Of a stretch of 7,336 bases of DNA, positions 1 through 4,945 are shown piece by piece; within the stretch, counting starts at the first letter, position 1; the number at the start of each line of letters is the position of its first letter. Source of the DNA: CAWEHQ01 sp051001995 (GTDB taxonomy: Bacteria; Actinomycetota; Thermoleophilia; Solirubrobacterales; Thermoleophilaceae); contig JBPCMT010000025.1 of NCBI GenBank assembly GCA_051001995.1, positions 1 to 7,336 on the forward strand, in the 5' to 3' direction. Both the position numbers and the translations under genes were made by a program. Below the pieces are notes generated by a model. It did no database searches. It had not been told where the DNA came from and saw nothing but the letters and a program-made list of their open reading frames with translations.

Positions 1-51
1 GCGCACCTCCTCGTCGAACGTCTCGTCGGTCACGGGGGTCACGGAGTCCAT
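1..51 (-). CDS. Probable thioredoxin, N-terminal fragment (runs off the left edge)
   Basis: Only the first 17 codons are inside the window. The ATG occupies 49-51 and is preceded on the minus strand by GAAAGG about 7 nt upstream, a good ribosome binding site. The visible peptide is MDSVTPVTDETFDEEVR. A short acidic start with a V-T-D-x-T-F-D/E-x-E-V pattern is typical of the first strand and helix of bacterial thioredoxins, just before the V-D-F-W-A segment and the CGPC active site. The active site lies outside the window, so the call rests on the N-terminus alone. Thioredoxins reduce protein disulfides in the cytoplasm using thioredoxin reductase and NADPH. The gene is divergent from the HtrA-like protease. 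It could be another protein with a similar leader. Confidence 0.55.
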   Translation of the reverse strand, partial: MDSVTPVTDETFDEEVR

Positions 52-82
52 CTGCTGCCTTTCGTCGGGGTCGTGTGCTTCG

Positions 83-105
83 ACCCCGCGAGGGCGCCGC
101 GGGGT
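83..105. promoter_or_regulatory. Perfect 8-bp inverted repeat between divergent trx-like and htrA-like genes
   Basis: ACCCCGCG (83-90) and CGCGGGGT (98-105) are perfect reverse complements separated by 7 nt. The dyad sits in the 126-nt region between the two divergent starts (51 and 178). It could be an operator or a 5' UTR hairpin of either transcript. G/C-rich dyads arise by chance in DNA of this composition, so function is uncertain. I could not pick out a convincing -35/-10 pair in this intergenic region. Confidence 0.35.
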
Positions 106-177
106 TCGCGGGCGGGCGTGAATCCTCGGGGCGGCTCGGCGACTCTTCTTCTCGAGAGCCAGCGCAAGGAGACCCAC

Positions 178-1056
178 GTGTCCGAGGACCGAGATCGATC
201 GCAGAACACCATGGCCACCGAGCTGGACGGCGGCTCGGACTGGCCGCCGGGCGAGTCCGCTCGTCCGTCCCGCAGACGACGCGGCGCAGGCCTCTTGCAC
301 CCGGGCGTCCGCGCCGGCCTGATCGGTGGCCTCCTGGTCGTGCTGGGCGGTGGGACGGTGCAGCTCCTGGACCGCTCGCCGGCCGCTCCGGGCAGCGGCG
401 TCCCTGCCGCCGAGGCCGATGCCGCCATCAGGCGCGAGGACACGAGGCCGTCGACCCTGCGCGATGTCTACACCAGCAGCGTCACCGGCGTCGTGCTCGT
501 CGAGGCCCGCACGGCCTCGGGAGCCGTCCAGAGCGGCTCGGGGTTCGTGATCGATCGTGCGGGGCGGGTCGTCACGAACGCGCACGTCGTCGCCGGCGCG
601 GAGTCGGTCCGGGTCCGCGTCGGACCGGACGACGCGATCGTGGCCGCACGCGTGAGCGGCGCCGACGAGGACACCGACGTCGCGGTGGTCGTCCCCGAGC
701 GCCGGGTGAGCTCGTTGCGACCGCTGCCCCTCGCGGACTCCCGTTCGGTCCGGGTCGGCGACCAGGTCGCGGCGATCGGCAACCCGCTCGGCATCGGCCG
801 CACGTTCACCACAGGCGTCGTCTCCGCCGTCGACCGCGATCTCCACGCGCCGAGCGGTGAGCGCATCGCCGGGGGCATCCAGACGGATGCCGCACTCAAT
901 CCGGGGAACTCCGGCGGGCCGCTGCTCGACGCCCGTGGCCGGGTGATCGGCATCGCGTCGCAGATTGTCACGCCCAGCCGCGGGTCGGTAGGCCTCGGGT
1001 TCGCCATCCCGACGGAGGTGGTCCGGCGCAGCGTCGCGCGCATCGCCGCGGCGTGA
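178..1056 (+). CDS. Membrane-anchored HtrA/DegP-like trypsin-fold serine protease, no PDZ domain
   Basis: A 292-aa serine protease of the HtrA/DegP type, probably degrading or processing misfolded proteins outside the cytoplasmic membrane. The reading frame is open from 73, but the GTG at 178 is the likely start because AAGGAG (166-171) lies 6 nt before it. From this start, residues 1-42 are charged and cytoplasmic, ending in an SRRRRG patch. Residues about 43-64 form one membrane anchor, and 65-95 are a Pro/Ala/Gly linker. The protease domain covers about 96-290. The catalytic triad is visible: His136 in TNAHVV, Asp167 in EDTDVAVV and Ser245 in NPGNSGGPLL. His-Asp and Asp-Ser spacings match DegP closely. 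The domain ends with the usual GLGFAIP segment, and the protein stops about 15 residues later, so no PDZ domain follows. Full HtrA proteins have one or two. It may work alone or with a separate regulatory partner. Confidence 0.93.
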   Translation: MSEDRDRSQNTMATELDGGSDWPPGESARPSRRRRGAGLLHPGVRAGLIGGLLVVLGGGTVQLLDRSPAAPGSGVPAAEADAAIRREDTRPSTLRDVYTSSVTGVVLVEARTASGAVQSGSGFVIDRAGRVVTNAHVVAGAESVRVRVGPDDAIVAARVSGADEDTDVAVVVPERRVSSLRPLPLADSRSVRVGDQVAAIGNPLGIGRTFTTGVVSAVDRDLHAPSGERIAGGIQTDAALNPGNSGGPLLDARGRVIGIASQIVTPSRGSVGLGFAIPTEVVRRSVARIAAA

Positions 1057-1075
1057 CTGGGCGGCGGCCCCGGGA

Positions 1076-1093
1076 CAGGTCATCGCCGACCTG
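1076..1093. terminator. Weak stem-loop between convergent genes
   Basis: CAGGTC (1076-1081) and GACCTG (1088-1093) form a 6-bp stem with a 6-nt loop, starting 20 nt after the htrA-like stop. No T-tract follows on either strand, and the stem overlaps the last codons of the small minus-strand ORF. It may help end the htrA-like transcript, but the evidence is thin. Confidence 0.25.
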
Positions 1094-1283
1094 CCATCCG
1101 CACGCCCGCGACTACGCGCAGCGCCAGCACGGCCGCGACGGCCGACGCCGCAGCCGCGTCGGGACGGCCGGAGACGAGCAGCACGACAGCCAGCGTGGCG
1201 GCGGCCACGGCTACCGCGTGTGGCACAGCACGGACCGCAATGACAAGCATGGTCAGCGCGGTGGCGGCGACGGGCTCCCGCAC
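1080..1283 (-). CDS. Small hydrophobic membrane protein, unknown function
   Basis: A 67-aa ORF with a GTG start 5 nt after the stop of the hydrolase-like gene, so it could be the last gene of that minus-strand operon. It is largely Ala, Val and Leu. One hydrophobic stretch covers about residues 7-37 and a second about 43-60, separated by SGRPD, and the C-terminus is basic (VRMAGRR), as expected for a two-span protein with a cytoplasmic tail. G and C dominate third codon positions. No strong Shine-Dalgarno precedes it; translation could be coupled to the upstream gene. No family is recognisable. The alternative is a chance ORF in GC-rich sequence. Confidence 0.42.
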   Translation of the reverse strand: MREPVAATALTMLVIAVRAVPHAVAVAAATLAVVLLVSGRPDAAAASAVAAVLALRVVAGVRMAGRR

Positions 1284-1288
1284 GGCAC

Positions 1289-1719
1289 TCAGCGCAGCCG
1301 CTCACGTAGCCACCGAAGGATCTCGTCGCGCACGCGCTCGGACGCCAGGAGCGCGGCGCCGTGACCCTCGTCGGCCGCGAGTGTGACCCGGCGCGGGCGG
1401 CGCGTCCGCCGCGCGAGCTGCCAGGCGCCGGCGAGCTCTGCTCTGGACGCGATGAAGAGCGTCTCGTCGCGCGCTGCGACGCGTCGAGGCCGTCGAACGT
1501 CACCCGCTCGAAGCGCGGCAGCCGTGCCGCGGGAACGGAGGGAGCGCTACGCAGTGGCGCCGCCCGAAGCGGCGCCGATCCTGGCTGCTGGGCGCCCTGC
1601 CCACCCGCGGCGACGCCGGCGAGGAACGCGACCGCCGCCAGAACGCCGACGAGCGGCGCGGCGGGTGTCGTCGCCATCCGCCGCACCGTGTCGGCTGCCA
1701 CGTCTGCGGCCTGGATCAC
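1289..1719 (-). pseudogene. Membrane-anchored alpha/beta-hydrolase-like C-terminal segment, interrupted by a frameshift
   Basis: The gene starts at a GTG (1717-1719) overlapping the stop of the upstream gene as GTGA. The first frame gives an amphipathic leader, a hydrophobic segment (PLVGVLAAVAFLAGVAAG) and a Pro/Ala linker, then reaches TFDGLDA near 1480-1497. Coding then continues in another frame: VAARDETLFIAS, later LAADEGHGAALL, ending ILRWLRERLR at 1289. One extra G at about 1480 would join the halves as GLDAVAARDETLFIAS. The second half resembles the end of an alpha/beta hydrolase: a core strand, a helix, the strand before the catalytic His (DEGHG) and the last helix. The rejoined product is only about 143 aa. 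It has no G-x-S-x-G nucleophile elbow and no clear acid, so it cannot be a complete hydrolase. It may be a relic, a fusion, or an intact gene with a sequencing error. Confidence 0.5.
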
Positions 1720-2089
1720 ACGCGGCGGCGCTGGATCCGGTGGGCCTGGCGCGCCCTCTGCCTGGCCTTCTTCTCGTCTGTCTTGCGCCGGGTGTTCTGC
1801 GTCGGCCGTGGCTGTCGTCCGACGTCGTGAGTCGCTGCTCTGCGGCGCCCGTCCCCTGGTGCGTTGCGACGCGCGTCGATGAGGATGAGGGCGACGATGC
1901 CGCCGACGACGACCACGGCTGCCGCGCCGATCGCCAGGAGCGTCGCGGCGTCCACCCCGTCCCCGCCGCCCCCGCCATGTCCTCCGCCGCCGTGGCCCCG
2001 CCCTGCTGAGCGGACGCCGGAGCCGCCGCGACGGCAAGCGCCGCGACCGCGACCCATGCCAGATACAGCCGGACATCCCGTCGGCCCAT
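1716..2089 (-). pseudogene. Secreted, Gly/His-rich single-span membrane protein, interrupted by a frameshift
   Basis: The ATG at 2087-2089 opens a clear signal peptide: MGRRDVR, a hydrophobic core (LAWVAVAALAVAAA) and a cleavage-like APASAQQ. The frame then loses coding character near 1996-2000. A second frame picks up at once with GHGGGGHGGGGGDG, a transmembrane segment (LLAIGAAAVVVVGGIVALIL), then a basic cytoplasmic tail rich in Arg, Lys and Gln, ending at the TGA at 1716. One extra G in the G-run (CCCC at 1996-1999 on the plus strand) joins the parts into a protein of about 124 aa: signal peptide, short Gly/His extracellular part, one span, basic tail. I recognise no enzymatic domain. No Shine-Dalgarno precedes the ATG, so translation may be leaderless. 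The stop overlaps the next gene's GTG start. The broken frame may be a sequencing error, slippage or decay. Confidence 0.6.
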
Positions 2090-2098
2090 GAGCGTTTG

Positions 2099-2124
2099 GA
2101 CCCGCGGCCGGGGCGGACGGTTCC
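2099..2124 (-). promoter_or_regulatory. Candidate ECF-sigma-type promoter for the 2089 gene
   Basis: On the minus strand GGAAC (2124-2120) is followed after exactly 18 nt by GTC (2101-2099). This resembles the GGAAC-N18-GTT layout of several actinobacterial ECF sigma factor promoters. The ATG of the Gly/His-rich protein begins 9 nt later, so a transcript would have almost no leader, in agreement with the missing Shine-Dalgarno. The match is short and could be chance. Confidence 0.28.
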
Positions 2125-2158
2125 CAAGCGCGACGAGGAACCCGGCGCTGAACGGCGA

Positions 2159-2182
2159 GAGCCGCCCCTCACGGGGCGGCTC
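2159..2182 (-). terminator. Stem-loop terminator after the membrane-protein pair
   Basis: GAGCCGCCCC (2159-2168) and GGGGCGGCTC (2173-2182) form a perfect 10-bp G/C-rich stem with a 4-nt loop, 29 nt after the stop of the 2212-2883 gene. On the minus strand the stem is followed by TCTCGCCGTT rather than a run of T, so it is not a textbook intrinsic terminator. Its position between two same-strand operons and its perfect stem still support a terminator or transcript-end stabiliser. Confidence 0.6.
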
Positions 2183-2211
2183 CCTAGGTACGCCGCGAGG
2201 TGTCGCGCAGC

Positions 2212-2883
2212 TCAGACGCGAGCCGGTCCCTCGTCGGCCAGCTGGCGCACGCGCCGCGCCTGATAGCGCAGCACGTGGACGATCGTCGCAAGGCCGAACA
2301 CGATGGCCGTGAGATACATCCCCAGCCCGAGGCGTTCGACGCCCGCCAGCGCGGTGAAGCGGTCATCGGCCTCCGCCAGCGACGACGCGCTGCCGGTGAT
2401 GTCCGCGGCGAAGACGAAGTGCAGGGCCGACGACGCCAGCACGGTCATCATCGCCATCATCATCAGGCCCAGGAACGCCCATCCGGTCAGCGGCCGCCTG
2501 AGGATCTCGACGGTCCGCCCGGCCGCCAGCTGGATGTCGCCGCCACCCTTCCGGAACGCACCGAGGATCCGGGCGATCGCGAACGAGATGCCGGCGAACA
2601 GGAACGCCAGGCCGATGAACGTCACGCCCTGCTGGACGTGCTGCAACTCGGCGATCGTCGCCGCCGAGCCGCCGTCGGTGATCTCAGTGGCGCGGGCGAT
2701 GCCGATCCCGAGACCGCCGGCGATGCCCATCAGGCCCATCGCCAGCGAGGGCAGCACCATCAGGCGCGCGACCTTCTGGACGCGGTCGTAGCCGGGAGAG
2801 ACGCGGCTGCGCTCCACCTCGAACTCGGCACGGTGCTCGGCAGAGCGGTGTGCGAGCGCGGTCTTGATGCTTGCGGTGGTCAT
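2212..2883 (-). CDS. Four-span membrane protein, paralogue of its upstream neighbour, unknown function
   Basis: A 223-aa integral membrane protein. The ATG (2881-2883) lies 5 nt beyond the stop of the upstream gene and is preceded by GGGAGG inside that gene's last codons, so the two are co-transcribed. The frame is open further upstream, but this start is decided by the ribosome binding site. Residues 1-40 are polar and charged. Predicted spans are about 41-63, 86-107, 134-158 and 183-205, with both ends cytoplasmic by the positive-inside rule. The loop after span 2 carries FRKGGGDIQ (110-118), and TGWAFLGLMMMA opens span 3. The tail has RYQARRVRQL. These three elements recur in the upstream protein. 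I see no catalytic or metal-binding motif and no named family. A terminator follows 29 nt downstream. Confidence 0.85.
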   Translation of the reverse strand: MTTASIKTALAHRSAEHRAEFEVERSRVSPGYDRVQKVARLMVLPSLAMGLMGIAGGLGIGIARATEITDGGSAATIAELQHVQQGVTFIGLAFLFAGISFAIARILGAFRKGGGDIQLAAGRTVEILRRPLTGWAFLGLMMMAMMTVLASSALHFVFAADITGSASSLAEADDRFTALAGVERLGLGMYLTAIVFGLATIVHVLRYQARRVRQLADEGPARV

Positions 2884-2888
2884 GATGT

Positions 2889-3773
2889 CTACCTCCCGGC
2901 CGCGATGAGCTCGCGGATGCGGTTGAACTGGAATCCGACGACGTCGCCGATCGTGTAGAGCGCCAGGACGATCCCGGCGAGCAGCAGGCCGAGGCTGAAC
3001 AGCCCGAGCGGCCCCAGCCAGGCGAGCCACGAAGCCGGCTCGGCGAGGCCGGTGGCGACGGCGAGCAGGCCGAACTGGGCCATCGCCGCGACGACGCCGG
3101 CCATCATGAGACCGACGAACGCCCACACCGTGGGCGGCACCTCGCGCGTCTTGATCTCGGCGCCCACGGACGCCTGTACCTCGGCGCCGCCCTTGCGCAG
3201 CGACGACAGGATCGTGCCCAGGATGAACGAGATCGCCCCGAGCGTGAGCGCCAGGCCGAGCACGAGCGTCCCGGATGCGAGGGCTCCGAGGTCGGCGAAC
3301 GCATTCGTCCCCGCCGTCTCGCCCTCCTGCGCGATCGAGAGGCCCACGCCGGCCGCGACGACCATCGGGCCCATCGCGAGCATCGGACTCCACATCGTCT
3401 CGGCGAGGCGGTGGATCCACAGCGGACGTGGTCCGGAGGACGTCTCGGCTGCGCACTGGCGACGAGTGAGCTCCGGCAGCGCGGCCTTGACGCTGTCGAC
3501 CCGCATCCACAGCCGGACGATGATCCCCATCAGCATGATCGCGACCGCGACCATGACGACGTTGAGGCCAGTGAAGCTGACGCCCGCCGCCCAGGCCAGG
3601 GTGTCCTGCCGCTCGGCCGCCGCATCGTCACTGACGACGAGATTCGCGAGCGTCGCCGCGGCGACGGCCATGAGGCCGGCGAGCGCGACGATCATGCCCA
3701 CGTCGCGGTAGCGCGACCGTGACATGTGATCCGCCGTCGCCGGCGGACGTCCTACGAACTGGAATGCGCTCAT
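2889..3773 (-). CDS. Six-span membrane protein, larger member of the paralogous pair, unknown function
   Basis: A 294-aa integral membrane protein, first gene of a two-gene operon. The ATG (3771-3773) has AAGGGA about 8 nt upstream on the minus strand; a second ATG at 3723-3725 has a poorer site. Predicted spans are about 26-47, 65-89, 130-148, 167-190, 215-242 and 250-275. The last four match the four spans of the neighbour: LAMGPMVVAAGVGLSIA against its LAMGLMGIAGGLGIGIA, LRKGGAEVQ (192-200) against FRKGGGDIQ, TVWAFVGLMMAG against TGWAFLGLMMMA, and FQFNRIRELI against YQARRVRQLA. Two N-terminal spans and a cytoplasmic linker (90-129) are extra. Gene duplication with gain or loss of two spans is the simplest explanation. 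I recognise no known transporter or enzyme family. Confidence 0.87.
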   Translation of the reverse strand: MSAFQFVGRPPATADHMSRSRYRDVGMIVALAGLMAVAAATLANLVVSDDAAAERQDTLAWAAGVSFTGLNVVMVAVAIMLMGIIVRLWMRVDSVKAALPELTRRQCAAETSSGPRPLWIHRLAETMWSPMLAMGPMVVAAGVGLSIAQEGETAGTNAFADLGALASGTLVLGLALTLGAISFILGTILSSLRKGGAEVQASVGAEIKTREVPPTVWAFVGLMMAGVVAAMAQFGLLAVATGLAEPASWLAWLGPLGLFSLGLLLAGIVLALYTIGDVVGFQFNRIRELIAAGR

Positions 3774-3951
3774 CTTGCACTTCCCTTCACATCTGTCCTC
3801 GGGTCGGCGCGGTTGCCGGCCCCGTTTCGCAGATAGGAGGTCGACGGCGGCGGCGAGGATTCAGCCGGCCGCAAAGAACCGATCGCACCCGGAGCGCGGT
3901 CCTAGCCCGACCACTGTGCGCGATCGAATCCCACAACCGAAGGTCCTCCCC
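3774..3951. promoter_or_regulatory. Divergent intergenic region between the membrane-protein pair and the receiver/TVP38 unit
   Basis: These 178 nt must hold the promoters for both divergent units. I found no convincing -35/-10 pair or long dyad. An AGGAGGT at 3835-3841 looks like a Shine-Dalgarno but has no start codon at a useful distance. The useful ribosome binding site on the plus strand is GAAGGT (3939-3944), 7 nt before the GTG at 3952. Confidence 0.4.
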
Positions 3952-4296
3952 GTGCGGGTCGTCGTTTGCTCCTGCGGCTGGATCGCGGCCGCCCGCATGC
4001 GACTCGAGAGCGACCGGCGGTTAACGGTCGTCGCCGACACCGCCGGTCTGATCGAGCCGACGGTCATCGCGTTCGACGAACCCGACGTCGTGGTCGTCGA
4101 CGAACCGGACGATGACGCGGCTCTCCGGCGCTTCGCCGCACTCGTCCGAGCGCTCGCGCCGTCGACGGCCGTCGTGGTGTCCGCTTCGAGCGATGCCGCG
4201 GCCCGGTGGAGCACGCTGCCGGGGATCGACGCCGCGCTCGAGACGCCATCTCGCCCGCGACCACTCGCCGACCGGATCCTGGCGCTCGTGTCGTGA
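3952..4296 (+). CDS. Degenerate response-regulator receiver-like protein
   Basis: A 114-aa stand-alone protein with a likely CheY-like alternating beta/alpha fold. The frame is open from 3775, but the GTG at 3952 is preferred because GAAGGT lies 7 nt upstream and the fold begins at once with RVVVCS. Strand 1 is VVVCSCGW, followed by a helix with an R-x-R-L-E-S-D-x-R-L-T-V-V pattern familiar from receivers. Strand 3 is PDVVVVDEP, with Asp50 where the phosphoacceptor should be. Strand 4 is TAVVVSAS, with Ser77 at the conserved Thr/Ser. The paired acidic residues after strand 1 are replaced by Cys6-Ser-Cys8, and the conserved Lys (L-x-K-P) is replaced by Thr in LETP. It is therefore probably a pseudo-receiver that does not use standard Mg-dependent phosphotransfer. 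It has no output domain. Its stop overlaps the TVP38 start (GTGA), so the two are probably translated together. Confidence 0.65.
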   Translation: MRVVVCSCGWIAAARMRLESDRRLTVVADTAGLIEPTVIAFDEPDVVVVDEPDDDAALRRFAALVRALAPSTAVVVSASSDAAARWSTLPGIDAALETPSRPRPLADRILALVS

Positions 4297-4930
4297 CGCC
4301 GCGCGTGCGCTTCGGCGTCCTCGTCGCGCTGCTCGCAGGGACGGCGGCGCTGCTCCTCACCCAGGACGCCTCGCCGACGGCCGTCCGCGAAGCGGTCGAG
4401 GCCGCGCCCGCCGCGCCCGTCGTCTTCGTCGTCCTCTACGCGGCGCTGACGTGCTGCTCGTCCCCGGTGCCGTCGGCTCCACCGCCGCCGGCGCGCTCTT
4501 CGGCGCGTTCTGGGGAACGGCGCTCGGCGCGACGATCGGCGCGACCGCCGCGTTCCTGATCGCGCGCTCGCTCGGGCGCGCGCAGATCGAACGGATGGCC
4601 GGCCCGAAGATCGCGGGAGTCGACCGGTGGCTGACCGATCGGGGAGTCGGCGCGGTGCTCTTCCTGCGACTGGTCCCGCTGTTCCCGTTTAGCGCCGTCA
4701 ACTACGGCGCCGGGCTGACCGCCGTCCCGCTCCGCACGTACGTCGCGGGCACGGCGATCGGCATCCTGCCGGGGACAGTCGCCTTCGTGGGACTCGGGGC
4801 CGGACTCGACGATCCCGGTTCTGCGACCTTCCTCGGCTCGCTCGGTCTGCTGGTCGCGCTCTCGGGCGCCGGTGTGGTCGCGCTTCGCGTGACCCGGCCG
4901 CGTCACGACGGCGTCGAGCGCGCGGCCTGA
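4293..4930 (+). pseudogene. TVP38/TMEM64 (VTT/DedA-like) membrane protein, interrupted by a one-base frameshift
   Basis: The gene starts at a GTG (4293-4295) inside the stop of the receiver-like gene. The first frame reads a membrane anchor (FGVLVALLAGTAALLL) and then APVVFVVLYAALT up to 4451. The family continues in another frame with VLLVPGAVGSTAAGALFGAF. One extra G at about 4451 joins them as YAALTVLLVPG, which is the usual family sequence. The rest is typical of the VTT domain: G-x3-G-x-T/A repeats, FLIARSLGR, then LRLVPLFPFSAVNYGAGL and a final span. The rejoined length of about 212 aa is normal. Proteins of this family are multi-span inner-membrane proteins of uncertain, possibly lipid-scrambling or ion-linked, function. 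TVP38 genes often lie near metal-stress or disulfide-reductase genes, and this one converges on merA. With the base as given, the product would stop early or start at a poor GTG at 4451. Confidence 0.85.
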
Positions 4931-4945
4931 CGCCGGGGGTCAGGC
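4925..4945. terminator. Dyad spanning the two convergent stop codons
   Basis: GCCTGAC (4925-4931) and GTCAGGC (4939-4945) form a perfect 7-bp stem with a 7-nt G/C-rich loop. The TVP38 stop (4928-4930) lies in the left arm and the merA stop (4940-4942) in the right. The hairpin forms in transcripts of both strands, so it could serve as a shared bidirectional terminator, though no T-tract follows on either side. Confidence 0.45.

Noticed and set aside
150..157. TCTCGAGA palindrome before the htrA-like gene
   Set aside because: An 8-base palindrome is expected by chance in this window and has no second copy or promoter context.
1380..1410. A second frameshift in the hydrolase-like gene
   Set aside because: I suspected one here, but on rereading the frame runs without interruption from ARDETLF through DEGHG to the stop at 1289.
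1053..2009. Several plus-strand ORFs between the htrA-like gene and the terminator
   Set aside because: Low-complexity Arg/Ala translations; the minus strand carries recognisable signal peptide, transmembrane and hydrolase-type sequence in the same stretch.
2884..3510. N-terminal extension of the 223-aa membrane protein in the same frame
   Set aside because: The extension reads the upstream gene in a wrong frame, is Arg/Gly/Asp-rich, and the ATG at 2883 has a strong ribosome binding site.
3835..3841. AGGAGGT as a ribosome binding site of a hidden small gene
   Set aside because: No ATG, GTG or TTG follows at a useful spacing.
3775..3951. Upstream extension of the receiver-like protein
   Set aside because: The added residues show no fold or conservation pattern, and GAAGGT fits the GTG at 3952.
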